From SZUA-229 sp041589455 (GTDB lineage: Bacteria; Pseudomonadota; Gammaproteobacteria; SZUA-229), in assembly GCA_041589455.1 (NCBI GenBank), contig JBFHVQ010000002.1, positions 18,065 to 82,064 of the forward strand: a stretch of 64,000 nucleotides of DNA, in the 5' to 3' direction. Positions 25,847-34,829 of this stretch are shown here, in pieces. A program made the position numbers and the translations under genes. Position 1 is the stretch's first letter, and the number at the start of each line of letters is the position of its first letter. The notes under the pieces were generated by a model. It was given only the letters and a program-made list of their open reading frames with translations, did no database searches and was not told the origin of the DNA.

Positions 25847-26785
25847 ATGATCAACGGAACACCCAATCTTAATATGTTGTTATTCAGTACGCTTAAAAAA
25901 CTCAGCTCATCCAGCCAGTATCAGCACATCATTGACCGGCTTGAGCAATACAGTTTATTGATACGCCTGGATCGCCCGGTAGGTATCTTCCTGTTATTGT
26001 GGCCGACTCTCTGGGCACTCTGGATTGCAGCTAAAGGCTGGCCAGACCCTCTGGTCCTGTTTGTTTTCGTCAGCGGTGTCTTTCTGATGCGATCAGCCGG
26101 CTGCGCCATCAATGATTTTGCCGACCGTAAGATCGACCCTCATGTTGCCAGAACTAAGGATCGCCCTCTGGCCGCAGGGCGCATTACCAGCAGGGAAGCC
26201 CTTGCCGTATTCGCCGGCCTCTCCATTACCGCCTTTTTACTGGTTCTCTTGATGAATAGACTGACCATCTATATGAGCTTTATCGGACTGCTACTAGCGG
26301 CCAGCTACCCCTTCATGAAGCGTTTCCACTATATGCCACAGGTTCACCTTGGGGCTGCCTTTGGCTGGGCCGCTCCTATGGCATTTACTGCACAGGCCAA
26401 TGAAATTACTCAGGTTACCTGGCTTATATTTATGGCAACCGTCCTCTGGGCTACAGCTTATGACACCATGTATGCAATGGCTGATCGTGAAGACGATTTG
26501 AAAATTGGTGTGAAATCTACCGCCATTCTTTTTGGGGATGCAGATAAACTGATCATCGGCCTGCTTCAGGCATTACTAATTCTGGATCTAATACTAATTG
26601 GTCGTCATTCACAGCTAGGGCTTTACTATTATCTTGGATTAGGACTTGCCAGCGCCTTTGCTGTTTACCAGCAATACCTGATTAAAGACCGAAACCCTCA
26701 ACTGTGCTTCAAGGCATTTTTAAATAATAACTGGTTCGGAGTCAGTGTATTTTTTGGCATTTTCGTTGACTTCTGGGTACACTAG
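25847..26785 (+). CDS. ubiA: 4-hydroxybenzoate octaprenyltransferase
   Basis: 312 residues with about eight to nine membrane helices. Both Asp-rich prenyl-diphosphate motifs are present: NDFADRKIDPHVARTKDRP (near residue 88) and YAMADREDDLKIG (near residue 208). UbiA attaches the polyprenyl tail to 4-hydroxybenzoate, the second step of ubiquinone synthesis, in the inner membrane. The start is uncertain: neither ATG 25847 nor ATG 25874 has a good ribosome-binding site. No ubiC neighbour is present. It is divergent from gor. Confidence 0.94.
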   Translation: MINGTPNLNMLLFSTLKKLSSSSQYQHIIDRLEQYSLLIRLDRPVGIFLLLWPTLWALWIAAKGWPDPLVLFVFVSGVFLMRSAGCAINDFADRKIDPHVARTKDRPLAAGRITSREALAVFAGLSITAFLLVLLMNRLTIYMSFIGLLLAASYPFMKRFHYMPQVHLGAAFGWAAPMAFTAQANEITQVTWLIFMATVLWATAYDTMYAMADREDDLKIGVKSTAILFGDADKLIIGLLQALLILDLILIGRHSQLGLYYYLGLGLASAFAVYQQYLIKDRNPQLCFKAFLNNNWFGVSVFFGIFVDFWVH

Positions 26786-26833
26786 TCACTCAAACCGCTT
26801 AACGAATTAATATGCATACGATGTGATTTAGCC

Positions 26834-27217
26834 ATGCAAGAACTCAACCTACCCTTTGCCGATATAAAGATATTACGTGATGATATCGCTGAAGTTATCA
26901 TTCATGAAGGTATCGAGCTAGACCTTGAAATGGTCAATCAATATCACGAAACCCTGCTTAAGCACTTAGCAGCACCTTTTTCCTTGCTCATCAATAAGAT
27001 CCATCCTTATACCTACACTTTCGAAGCACAGAAAATAATCGCAACCCTGCCAGAAATCAATGCCATGGCTGTCATTGTTTACAGCGATATCTCAAAAGTA
27101 AGCACGCACAGCCTTGCCTCATTCCCTCGTGATACTCAGTGGAACATACAGATTTTTCAGGACAGGGATGCAGCCATGAGCTGGCTAGAGTTACAACAAA
27201 AAAACATTAGCGTTTAA
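26834..27217 (+). CDS. SpoIIAA/STAS-like small protein
   Basis: 127 residues, soluble. The pattern (ILRDDIAEVIIHEGIELDLEMV, a beta-strand and helix alternation, LPEINAMAVIVYSD, then IFQDRDAAMSWLELQQ at the end) is that of SpoIIAA-like or STAS-like proteins, which often bind small molecules or partner proteins. No catalytic motif is visible; the closing DRDAAMSWL helix is common in this group. Function unknown. It stands 48 nt after ubiA and converges on an uncharacterised membrane protein. Confidence 0.65.
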   Translation: MQELNLPFADIKILRDDIAEVIIHEGIELDLEMVNQYHETLLKHLAAPFSLLINKIHPYTYTFEAQKIIATLPEINAMAVIVYSDISKVSTHSLASFPRDTQWNIQIFQDRDAAMSWLELQQKNISV

Positions 27218-27232
27218 TAAATTAGCTGAATT

Positions 27233-27736
27233 TTATAAACCCTGACTGCGATTATAATTTTCCACGCATATTGAAAAATCCAACTGTTCTGCATCAATTG
27301 TCTGCATCCATTGATCTGCCGCCAGGTAACCCCAAGCGATAACTGCAATAAACACAAGAGGCAAAAACAACAATAAAAACCAACCTCTGAGTTTTGCTTT
27401 CTGGCCTTTGATGATTTTCGTTTTGCGAAATACTTTTTTATTCTTAGGTGGAATTTGTGCGTCACGTATTATTTTAACTGCATACACTGATGTTACCGGT
27501 TGCATCATCAGCATTATCAACAGCGGCACGCCGACAAACAAACCATATATCATTACAACAACACCCTGAACACCATAAAACTCTTTACAATGTATCTTAC
27601 TAATAAACTCAGTAAGCCAGGGGATTATATAAAACTCACCAGCTATGGCAATTATTAACACAATAAGCAGGTAGCTCAGCGCAATACGAATACGTTCATG
27701 TCGACTATATAGCGGTGCATATTCTTGTTCAGGCAT
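27233..27736 (-). CDS. Uncharacterised membrane protein, three predicted helices
   Basis: 167 residues. Helices at about 18-40, 58-80 and 118-140; a basic stretch (IPPKNKKVFRKTKIIKGQKAK, residues about 95-115) lies between the second and third and should be cytoplasmic. I recognise no family. It is 21 nt downstream of the rluE-type gene on the same strand. Confidence 0.75.
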   Translation of the reverse strand: MPEQEYAPLYSRHERIRIALSYLLIVLIIAIAGEFYIIPWLTEFISKIHCKEFYGVQGVVVMIYGLFVGVPLLIMLMMQPVTSVYAVKIIRDAQIPPKNKKVFRKTKIIKGQKAKLRGWFLLLFLPLVFIAVIAWGYLAADQWMQTIDAEQLDFSICVENYNRSQGL

Positions 27737-27757
27737 TTTTAGTTACATTTAATATTT

Positions 27758-28300
27758 TTACAGTTTTAACTCGACCATTTCACCAGGGAGAATATTTTTT
27801 AATGTCCATTCTCCAACTTTATAACGAATCAATCGTAAAGTTGGAAACCCGACAGCTGCTGTCATTCGTCTAACTTGACGATTTCTACCTTCTCTAATGG
27901 TTAACTCTAGCCAGCTTGTCGGTATGTTTTTTCGAAATCGTACTGGTGGATCTCTGGGCCATAACATTTCTGGCGGATCTATTATTCTTGCTTTTGCAGG
28001 CAGACTTAAACCATCCTTGAGCATAACGCCTTTGCGCAACTGCTTAATTGCCTCTTCGGTGATTTGCCCGTCAACCTGGGCCCAGTAAGTTTTTTCCATC
28101 TTATTTTTAGGACTAGCAATCTTATGCTGTAATTTTCCATCATCCGTCAGCAATAACAAACCTTCCGAATCATGATCAAGCCGTCCTGCTGCATAAACAT
28201 TTTTAATCTTAATATACTCAGCTAAAGACGCGTGCTTTTCATGCTCACTGAACTGACAAATAACGCCATAAGGCTTATTAAACAATATCAAACGCGACAT
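27758..28300 (-). CDS. rluE: 23S rRNA pseudouridine synthase, RsuA/RluE family
   Basis: 180 residues, no S4 domain. MSRLILFNKPYGVICQFS opens the fold; AAGRLDHDSEGLLLLTDDG holds the catalytic Asp (near residue 42); TIREGRNRQVRRMTAAVGFPTLRLIR is the conserved C-terminal block. E. coli RluE makes pseudouridine 2457 of 23S rRNA; length and absence of S4 match RluE better than RluB/RluF/RsuA. The gene is separated from the upstream exonuclease gene by 3 nt. Confidence 0.9.
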   Translation of the reverse strand: MSRLILFNKPYGVICQFSEHEKHASLAEYIKIKNVYAAGRLDHDSEGLLLLTDDGKLQHKIASPKNKMEKTYWAQVDGQITEEAIKQLRKGVMLKDGLSLPAKARIIDPPEMLWPRDPPVRFRKNIPTSWLELTIREGRNRQVRRMTAAVGFPTLRLIRYKVGEWTLKNILPGEMVELKL

Positions 28301-28303
28301 AAT

Positions 28304-29191
28304 TTATAATTGCAACCAACGCTGGCGACGTTGATCACTTACATTGAGCGTATCGAGTAACTCATGGAATACATCTTCATCTGGAATACCCTGCCAGCGA
28401 ATATGATTGTCATGATTATCAAAAACTGCATTAGTTACAATTTCTGTTAGGCGCTTATTGGTAGGCAGCAATTCCTTATGCTCTTCAACCAGATTCTGTA
28501 TGCGCGCAGAGCCTCTAAATTTCATTTTAGAAATATGCTCAATATTCTGCAAAACATCTTCAATGTTTTGATACTTTTTTAATATATTGGACGCCATTTT
28601 ATAACCAACACCGGGTATACCTGGAATATTGTCGACTTTATCTCCAGAGAGCGCCAACATATCTGCTATCTGATCCGGTCTTACGCCAAACTGCTTTTCC
28701 ACACCTCTGGCATTTAAAACATTACCACGTGCAAAATCCCACCAGGCGTCTTTTTCTCCTAGCACCAGTTGCGTCAGATCTTTATCCGCACTGACAATGG
28801 TAATATCAAAACCTTCACTTCTGAGTCGATTAGCAAGCGTGCCAATAATGTCATCCGCTTCAAATCGATTACTACCAAACTCAGGAATACCAACTGCGCG
28901 ACAAAATTCCCGGCAATAACGAAATTGTATAATTAACTCTTCTGGCGCAGGTGGTCTGTTTGCTTTGTACTCTGGAAAAATTTCGCCACGGTACGAATTT
29001 GTCTGATGCGCATCAAAAGCACAGGCAATATACTCTGGCTGTTTTTGTTGAAATAACTGGTATAGGAACTCGGTAAATCCATAAACTGCATTTGCAGGGT
29101 TACCATGTATATCCTCAATGGCATCGTCATAGACATGCCAAGCACGAAATATATAGATACTTGAATCGATTAAATAGGCGCGTTTATTCAT
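28304..29191 (-). CDS. 5'-3' exonuclease / flap endonuclease (PolA N-terminal or Xni-like)
   Basis: 295 residues, corresponding to the 5' nuclease domain of DNA polymerase I without the polymerase. Metal-binding acidic residues appear in YLIDSSIYIFRAWH (near 6), CAFDAHQTNSYRGEIFPEYK (near 58-80), EADDIIGTLA (near 112), IVSADKDLTQL (near 138) and LSGDKVDNIPGIPGVG (near 180-196), which includes the helix-hairpin-helix. It may remove RNA primers or flaps; assignment to Xni is not secure. Immediately upstream of rluE on the same strand. Confidence 0.88.
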   Translation of the reverse strand: MNKRAYLIDSSIYIFRAWHVYDDAIEDIHGNPANAVYGFTEFLYQLFQQKQPEYIACAFDAHQTNSYRGEIFPEYKANRPPAPEELIIQFRYCREFCRAVGIPEFGSNRFEADDIIGTLANRLRSEGFDITIVSADKDLTQLVLGEKDAWWDFARGNVLNARGVEKQFGVRPDQIADMLALSGDKVDNIPGIPGVGYKMASNILKKYQNIEDVLQNIEHISKMKFRGSARIQNLVEEHKELLPTNKRLTEIVTNAVFDNHDNHIRWQGIPDEDVFHELLDTLNVSDQRRQRWLQL

Positions 29192-29231
29192 CGCGCTAGT
29201 TTAACGCAGCAGCAGGTTTACGTCCTGTTTT

Positions 29232-30161
29232 TTACAGGCTCTCCAGGGTCTGTAGATCTTTCTGAACCGCTGCGACGGAACTATTGAAGTTTTCCTGCTC
29301 AGCATCGTTTAACGTCAATGAAATAACTTTTTCCATTCCATTCTTACCCAGTACACAAGGCACACCTATTGCCATGTCCTGATAACCATACTCCTGATCA
29401 AGTATCGCCACCGTAGGTAGAATACGCTTACGATCATTAACTATGGCATCAACCATTACCGCCACGGCAGCCGCTGGCGCGTCAAAGGCTGAACTATTCT
29501 GTCGTAATGCAAGAATTTCAGCACCGCCATTTCGAGTTCGCTGCACAATATCATCCAGCGTTTCCTGATCAAGAAAATTACTCACGGGAATGCCTGATAT
29601 TGTGGTGTATCGCATCATTGGGACCATAGAATCGCCATGACCACCCATCACCATCGCATCAATATCCAGCGCCGAATAGCCTGTTGCCATGGCGATAAAA
29701 CTTGCCATACGGGTAGAGTCCAGCACCCCGGCCTGACCAAAGATACGACTACGATCCCAACCGGTTTTCTGCCAGGCCCGGTAGGTAAGAATATCTACCG
29801 GATTAGAGACAAACAGCATCTTGCTATTGGGTGCATATTTTAGAGTGTTTTCGACAATTTCATCGGTAACGCGAATATTAGTTTCCAGCACATCGGAGCG
29901 AGACATACCTGGCTTTCTTGGCACACCGGCGGTGACAATTATCAGATCCGAGTCTGCCATTAACTCGTAGTTACTGCCACCTTGCAGGCGCGTATCAAAC
30001 CGAAACAACGGTGCATCTTCCTGAATATCTAGCGCTGCACCTTCTGCTGCACCTGCGCGAATATCTATTAATGAAATTTCACGACACATATCTCGAGAAG
30101 CAATAAACTGGGCGGTGGACTCACCTACTCGGCCAGCACCTACGACGGTAATCTTCTTCAT
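29232..30161 (-). CDS. mdh: Malate dehydrogenase (NAD-dependent, LDH-like type)
   Basis: 309 residues. NAD-binding VVGAGRVGESTAQFIA at the N terminus with Asp in LIDIRAG; the substrate loop GVPRKPGMSRSD carries two Arg residues (malate specificity); MVMGGHGDSMVPM has the catalytic His near residue 176. This is the LDH-like malate dehydrogenase group, distinct from the E. coli type. It interconverts malate and oxaloacetate. GAGGGA lies upstream of ATG. The malic enzyme gene is 55 nt upstream on the same strand, so the two may share a transcript. Confidence 0.95.
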   Translation of the reverse strand: MKKITVVGAGRVGESTAQFIASRDMCREISLIDIRAGAAEGAALDIQEDAPLFRFDTRLQGGSNYELMADSDLIIVTAGVPRKPGMSRSDVLETNIRVTDEIVENTLKYAPNSKMLFVSNPVDILTYRAWQKTGWDRSRIFGQAGVLDSTRMASFIAMATGYSALDIDAMVMGGHGDSMVPMMRYTTISGIPVSNFLDQETLDDIVQRTRNGGAEILALRQNSSAFDAPAAAVAVMVDAIVNDRKRILPTVAILDQEYGYQDMAIGVPCVLGKNGMEKVISLTLNDAEQENFNSSVAAVQKDLQTLESL

Positions 30162-30216
30162 GACATCCCTCTGCTAGTAAAAATTATTGTTGTTCTTTAC
30201 CAACAGAGTCTAGCAG

Positions 30217-31446
30217 TTACTCGTGGATATGTTTGGCCACGCCACTTTCCTGTGCCGCCTTTGCAACGGCAGCGGGCACACGCTCAATCAGGCGAGGATC
30301 GACCGGTTTGGGGATGATATAATCAGGACCAAATGTCATTTTTTCCAGACCATATGCATCCAGCACCGACTCAGGCACTGGCTCCTTGGCCAGATTGCGA
30401 ATTTCATTAACCGCAGCAATATGCATTTCCTGAGTAATCGTTGTAGCACCAGAATCCAGCGCGCCTCTAAAAATATACGGGAACCCCAGTACGTTATTTA
30501 CCTGATTAGGATAGTCACTTCGGCCAGTAGCCATAATCAGATCATCTCGTACCTGCATCGCAAGCTCAGGGTTGATTTCCGGGTTAGGATTAGATAACGC
30601 AAAAATAATTGGCCTTGCTGCCATTGCGGCAACCATTTCCTGAGTCATCAAATCAGGCCCTGATACACCAATAAATACATCTGCATCGGTTAGTGCATCC
30701 AGTGCGGTGCGCTTTTCTGTATTTACCGCAAATTCTGCTTTATAAATATTAAGGTCATCTCGTGAGGTATGAATCACACCATTTCGATCAAGCAACATCA
30801 TATGCTCTTTCGGCACACCCAGACCCAGCAATAAACGCATCGATGCGATACCTGCTGCACCCGCACCCATGCAGACAATGTTAGCGTCTTCAATTTTTTT
30901 ACCCTGAAGCTCTAATGCATTCAGTAACGCCGCTGCAATAATAATCGCGGTACCGTGCTGATCATCATGAAACACCGGTATATCCAGCATACTATCGAGT
31001 GTACGCTCTATTTCAAAACACTCAGGTGCTTTGATATCTTCCAGATTAATACCACCAAATGTCGGTGCAATACGCCCCACAGTTTCAATAAAATCTTTAG
31101 GTACATCAGCATTGACTTCAATATCAAACACATCGACATTTGCAAAGCGCTTAAACAGTACTGCCTTCCCTTCCATAACCGGCTTACCGGCTAGTGCCCC
31201 GACATTACCAAGCCCGAGCACCGCACTACCATTGGTTATTACTGCAACAAGATTCCCTTTGGACGTGTAGCGATAAGCGGCTTCAGAGTCTTCTGCAATG
31301 GCCCTAACTGGCTCAGCAACACCTGGCGTATAAGCCAGAGACAGGTCATCTTGCGTATTACAGGGTTTAGTGATTTCAGTCGCGATTTTTCCGGGAGAGG
31401 GGAATCGGTGATAATCTAGTGCACGCTTTTTATCTTGTTCTTTCAT
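30217..31446 (-). CDS. Malic enzyme, short form without phosphotransacetylase domain
   Basis: 409 residues. YTPGVAEPVRAI near residue 39, KGNLVAVITNGSAVLGLGNVG (near 63), EDIKAPECFEIE and FHDDQHGTAII (metal and malate ligands), and the nucleotide-binding CMGAGAAGIASMRLLLGLG near 195. It oxidatively decarboxylates malate to pyruvate with NAD(P). E. coli MaeB carries a further C-terminal phosphotransacetylase-like domain of about 330 residues, absent here. Cofactor choice cannot be read safely. Located directly upstream of mdh. Confidence 0.94.
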   Translation of the reverse strand: MKEQDKKRALDYHRFPSPGKIATEITKPCNTQDDLSLAYTPGVAEPVRAIAEDSEAAYRYTSKGNLVAVITNGSAVLGLGNVGALAGKPVMEGKAVLFKRFANVDVFDIEVNADVPKDFIETVGRIAPTFGGINLEDIKAPECFEIERTLDSMLDIPVFHDDQHGTAIIIAAALLNALELQGKKIEDANIVCMGAGAAGIASMRLLLGLGVPKEHMMLLDRNGVIHTSRDDLNIYKAEFAVNTEKRTALDALTDADVFIGVSGPDLMTQEMVAAMAARPIIFALSNPNPEINPELAMQVRDDLIMATGRSDYPNQVNNVLGFPYIFRGALDSGATTITQEMHIAAVNEIRNLAKEPVPESVLDAYGLEKMTFGPDYIIPKPVDPRLIERVPAAVAKAAQESGVAKHIHE

Positions 31447-31505
31447 TTTGCCAGCTTCGTTCTAAGCACCTGGGGAATTCCAGGCAGGGATATAATACTA
31501 GTGTA

Positions 31506-32321
31506 TCACTTTTGGAGACTAATCGAGTCAGAATGGCGTAACGTCATCATATACAGCCACGCCGCCTGCTGCTTACTTTTCGACTTTTGCACTCTTAGCC
31601 AACCTCGAACCTGCACTTTCTTTCCCTTAAGGTTTTGCAGCATATAATGATTAAAATTTTTCAGATCTGATTGGTGAACTGTTAGTTTGAGCTGATTATC
31701 CAGTAACAGAGTTACACTTTTCCTGCCCTGCCAAATATCAGTCACACGAGCTCTGACGATATGAAAGCCTCGACTTCTGGAATCCAGTTCTGCAACTGAT
31801 TTAGCCTGAAACCTCCGCGATGACCAGATACCCCGCTTTGATTTCCTGGCGTCATTCTCTTGCTGCCGATAACAGCTGCTCATACGATCATTAGGAGGCG
31901 TGGTAAATGCAATGCCATAACCCTGATCAATTAACCAGGCCTGTACGCTTGTTCCATCACTAAGATACACATGTGCCAGAGTACGATTGTAACGATCATA
32001 GCGCTCAACACCATAGGCAATTGAGATGCGGTTATCTACCGCTTTCAGTAAATCCACCAGAGCAGCACGTGCTGCCTCACCCTGACGTTTTTCCCTTTCA
32101 TCAATGCTCCGTTTGCGGCTATGAAGCTCTGGCGTATCAATACCAATCAAACGCAGCTTTCGACCATCCTGTAGTTTCAGGGTATCGCCATCATAAACAT
32201 AATCTACAGTCGCGGTTTCGTCGATGCGAGGAGGTGGGCAGTTGAAGTCTTGCGCCAGCAATATATTTGAGGCACAAAAAAAGGCACTGAAAATCAGCGC
32301 CTTTTTTATGACGTAAGCCAT
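31506..32321 (-). CDS. Exported thermonuclease (SNase/TNase) family protein
   Basis: 271 residues. A signal peptide (VIKKALIFSAFFCASNILLA) precedes an SNase domain (about 35-165): VDYVYDGDTLKLQDGRKLRLIG with the metal-binding Asp, GIDTPEL, VERYDRYNRTLAHVYL with the catalytic Arg/Glu zone, and QGYGIAFTTPP. A C-terminal beta-rich extension (about 175-271) is of unknown role. It is expected to be a periplasmic or secreted nuclease. Its start at 32321 is only 13 nt after the rpmE stop, and a terminator-like hairpin lies within its first 16 codons. Confidence 0.88.
   Translation of the reverse strand: MAYVIKKALIFSAFFCASNILLAQDFNCPPPRIDETATVDYVYDGDTLKLQDGRKLRLIGIDTPELHSRKRSIDEREKRQGEAARAALVDLLKAVDNRISIAYGVERYDRYNRTLAHVYLSDGTSVQAWLIDQGYGIAFTTPPNDRMSSCYRQQENDARKSKRGIWSSRRFQAKSVAELDSRSRGFHIVRARVTDIWQGRKSVTLLLDNQLKLTVHQSDLKNFNHYMLQNLKGKKVQVRGWLRVQKSKSKQQAAWLYMMTLRHSDSISLQK
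32276..32307 (-). terminator. Terminator-like hairpin inside the 5' end of the nuclease gene, downstream of rpmE
   Basis: On the minus strand AAAAAAGGCGCTGA pairs with TCAGTGCCTTTTTT (one G-T wobble) around a 3-nt loop and ends in T residues, about 28-60 nt past the rpmE stop. It has all hallmarks of a rho-independent terminator, yet falls in the signal-peptide codons of the next gene (codons about 5-16), so it would reduce read-through into that gene. Confidence 0.6.
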
Positions 32322-32334
32322 GGTTTGCAAAGAA

Positions 32335-32547
32335 TTACTTCTTAGTACCACCAAAACGCTTACGGAATTTCTCAACCTGACCCGCAGAGTCTACAATCTT
32401 CTGCTTACCAGTAAAGAAAGGATGACATTGTGAGCAAACTTCAACTTGAAGCGCGTCTTTACTATATGTAGAACGCGTCTCAAAAGTGCTACCGCAACTA
32501 CAGGTTACAGTAATGTCATGATAATTTGGATGTATGTCTGGCCTCAT
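32335..32547 (-). CDS. rpmE: 50S ribosomal protein L31, zinc-binding type
   Basis: 70 residues. MRPDIHPNYHDITVTCSCG, then VEVCSQCHPFFTGKQK and EKFRKRFG are diagnostic. The CxC and CxxC cysteines mark the zinc-containing C+ form. It bridges the 30S and 50S subunits. It is followed by the nuclease gene and diverges from the DUF4124 gene at 32692. Confidence 0.98.
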   Translation of the reverse strand: MRPDIHPNYHDITVTCSCGSTFETRSTYSKDALQVEVCSQCHPFFTGKQKIVDSAGQVEKFRKRFGGTKK

Positions 32548-32691
32548 TTTCGAGTCCTCAAAGCCTTGCTGCCGTAAAGAGCCGCGTATAATACAAGCTT
32601 ACTGGTCGATGAGCAAGGGGAAAATCACTGGCTTTTCCATGTTATTATCAAATTTACAGGAATCAATTAAATATACTGCAGGAGAGTCGCA

Positions 32692-33156
32692 ATGAAAATG
32701 CTGATCAGCATGGTTATAACCATGGGTGTACTATTATTTGGCGCCCGATTTATGCTATCAGGTTCTGATGGTGTGATGGACATATTTAATAACAACGAAG
32801 GCGCACCAAAGGGTATAGGCGAACTGGGAAATGCGGTTGTTAAGCAGGATGTTACCATTTATCAGTGGACTGATGCAGAAGGTGTGACTCACTACGGCAG
32901 CGCGCCGCCAACCAACCAGGGCGCCTACGAGAAAAAGGAAATCCGCGCTAACACCAACGTCATTCAAGCACACAAAACTCAGGAAGAAGCGGCAGAGGAC
33001 GAACAAAGACCAAGAGTCGCCAAAATTGGTAACCCATACTCACCTGAAGGCATCAAGGACATGATTGAAACAACCAAAGACCTGCAGCAACAGTTGAATG
33101 AGCGTGCCGCAGACCAGGAGAAAATCATGCAGGACTTAATGGGTAAAAATAACTGA
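32692..33156 (+). CDS. DUF4124-domain protein with N-terminal membrane anchor
   Basis: 154 residues. A hydrophobic N-terminal segment (about 4-23) acts as signal anchor; the DUF4124 core is VTIYQWTDAEGVTHYGSAPP (near residue 53); the C-terminal half is acidic and helical (LQQQLNERAADQEKIMQDL). DUF4124 is a small envelope domain of unknown function common in Gammaproteobacteria. GGAG precedes the ATG by 8 nt. A second DUF4124 protein is encoded at 38743-39393. Confidence 0.85.
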   Translation: MKMLISMVITMGVLLFGARFMLSGSDGVMDIFNNNEGAPKGIGELGNAVVKQDVTIYQWTDAEGVTHYGSAPPTNQGAYEKKEIRANTNVIQAHKTQEEAAEDEQRPRVAKIGNPYSPEGIKDMIETTKDLQQQLNERAADQEKIMQDLMGKNN

Positions 33157-33158
33157 CT

Positions 33159-34307
33159 TCAGGAAAACAGATTAATCAGGTCATTCAGGAATAGATACCC
33201 CTGTTCTGATGCACACAGAACACCATCGTTATGCACCATTAAACCGCTTTCTATTGCATCTTCACAACGAGACTCAATAAACTCTCGAGGCAAGCCCGTG
33301 TGCTGCTCAAATAATGCATAGCTAAACCCCTGCTTCAAACGCAACGCATTGAGCATAAATTCAAAAACGATTTGCTGCGGCTCAAGCACTTCACGGCCTG
33401 AGGTTTTCTCTGTCGCAGCCGCCTGCATATAATCTGCGGGCTGGCGCCGTTGCCAGTAACGGCAGACCTCACCATTATCACTGAGACTCAGCTTGCCGTG
33501 AGCCCCCGCCCCTAAGGCGAGATAATCACCAAACTGCCAGTAGTTGAGATTATGCTGACAATATTGCCCATTTCGCGCATAAGCCGACACTTCATACTGC
33601 TCAAAGCCATTAGCCGCCAGTAGCGCCTGCCCCTGTGTCTGTAGTTCCCATAGCTGGTCATCATCCGGGGTTACTGGCGGTTGTGTATAAAACAGGGTGT
33701 TCGGCTCAATGGTCAACTGGTACCAGGACAGATGCTGTGGCGATAGCTCGATTGCCTTTCGCAGGTCATCCAGCCCCTGCTCAACACTCTGTTCTGGCAA
33801 GCCAAACATAAGGTCAAGATTAATATTTTCAAAGCCGGCACGTCGCGCCACCTCAACCGCTCGCAGCGCCTCATCACCATTATGAATACGCCCCAGTGAC
33901 TGCAATTTTTCATTGTCAAAGCTCTGGACACCAATTGAAAGACGGTTGATTCCAGCTTCATAAAAGCCATTGAATTTTTCCTGCTCGACCGTTCCAGGAT
34001 TTGCCTCCATGGTAATTTCCATAGTCGGCAGACAGTTCAAATGGCTTCTTATAAAACGAATAATGCGCTGCAGGCCATCCGCCGAAAACAGGCTGGGGGT
34101 CCCTCCTCCTATAAACACCGAAACGATGCGTCGACCCCAGATCAGTGGCAATTGCTGCTCCAGATCTGCCTGCAGCGCATCGATATACGCCTGCTCAGGC
34201 AAGGTCTCAAAGGTGTGTGAATTAAAATCACAGTAGGGACATTTCTTAACGCACCAGGGAATATGTAGATATAATGCGAGGGGTGGCAATGTTGTGAATT
34301 CAGGCAT
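33159..34307 (-). CDS. hemW: Heme chaperone HemW (radical SAM, coproporphyrinogen oxidase-like)
   Basis: 382 residues. Radical SAM motif CVKKCPYCDFNSHTF near residue 18 with three cluster cysteines; the fourth cysteine present in true HemN (CxC) is replaced by Phe, which separates HemW from coproporphyrinogen dehydrogenase. FIGGGTPSLFSADGL, RLSIGVQSFDNEKLQSLGR and DLMFGLPEQSVE are conserved family blocks. HemW binds heme and delivers it to membrane hemoproteins. Genuine hemN is at 44497. The gene converges on the DUF4124 gene with a 2-nt gap. Confidence 0.95.
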   Translation of the reverse strand: MPEFTTLPPLALYLHIPWCVKKCPYCDFNSHTFETLPEQAYIDALQADLEQQLPLIWGRRIVSVFIGGGTPSLFSADGLQRIIRFIRSHLNCLPTMEITMEANPGTVEQEKFNGFYEAGINRLSIGVQSFDNEKLQSLGRIHNGDEALRAVEVARRAGFENINLDLMFGLPEQSVEQGLDDLRKAIELSPQHLSWYQLTIEPNTLFYTQPPVTPDDDQLWELQTQGQALLAANGFEQYEVSAYARNGQYCQHNLNYWQFGDYLALGAGAHGKLSLSDNGEVCRYWQRRQPADYMQAAATEKTSGREVLEPQQIVFEFMLNALRLKQGFSYALFEQHTGLPREFIESRCEDAIESGLMVHNDGVLCASEQGYLFLNDLINLFS

Positions 34308-34353
34308 TGGACAATTTTACAACATTTAACACGAGCATTACCCCCAATAAACC

Positions 34354-34767
34354 ATGATAGAAAGACGTTATTTACTGCTCTACGCCTACAAAGCGTTTAT
34401 TTATATATCCATTGCTGCGGTGGTTTATATATTCACAGCCGGCCTGTTTACTTCGCCGGTATCGGAAGACACTTCAGACGAAACCAGACACCCGCAATTT
34501 TCACTCGACACCCTGAAAACCAGCTCACACGCTTATTTCAAAACTGAACACCGTGAAATTTTGGTGATTAAACACAACGAGACTTATGCAGTTTTCTGGG
34601 CGAATGACCCAGTTTATGGCTGTCGCCTGGAGTTTATGACGGATTATATAAAACCCGTCTGTATCGATATTAAATACAACCTTAAGGGAGAAGGTGCTGA
34701 TAAACGACAGCAGCTTGACTCACCGGAATACAAAATAACCCAGCAAAACACACTGCTGGTTTATTAA
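34354..34767 (+). CDS. Uncharacterised membrane-anchored protein
   Basis: 137 residues. One N-terminal helix (about 14-35, FIYISIAAVVYIFTAGLF) followed by a hydrophilic, probably periplasmic domain with two cysteines (YGCRLEFM and VKPVCIDIKYN style spacing, near 90 and 105). No family recognised. Divergent from hemW with about 45 nt between the starts. Confidence 0.75.
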   Translation: MIERRYLLLYAYKAFIYISIAAVVYIFTAGLFTSPVSEDTSDETRHPQFSLDTLKTSSHAYFKTEHREILVIKHNETYAVFWANDPVYGCRLEFMTDYIKPVCIDIKYNLKGEGADKRQQLDSPEYKITQQNTLLVY

Positions 34768-34829
34768 CCCAGCTTTCAGCTACTTTACGGCGGGGACAGA
34801 CCTCCGCTGTTTGAGCTCTATCCTCTGTT

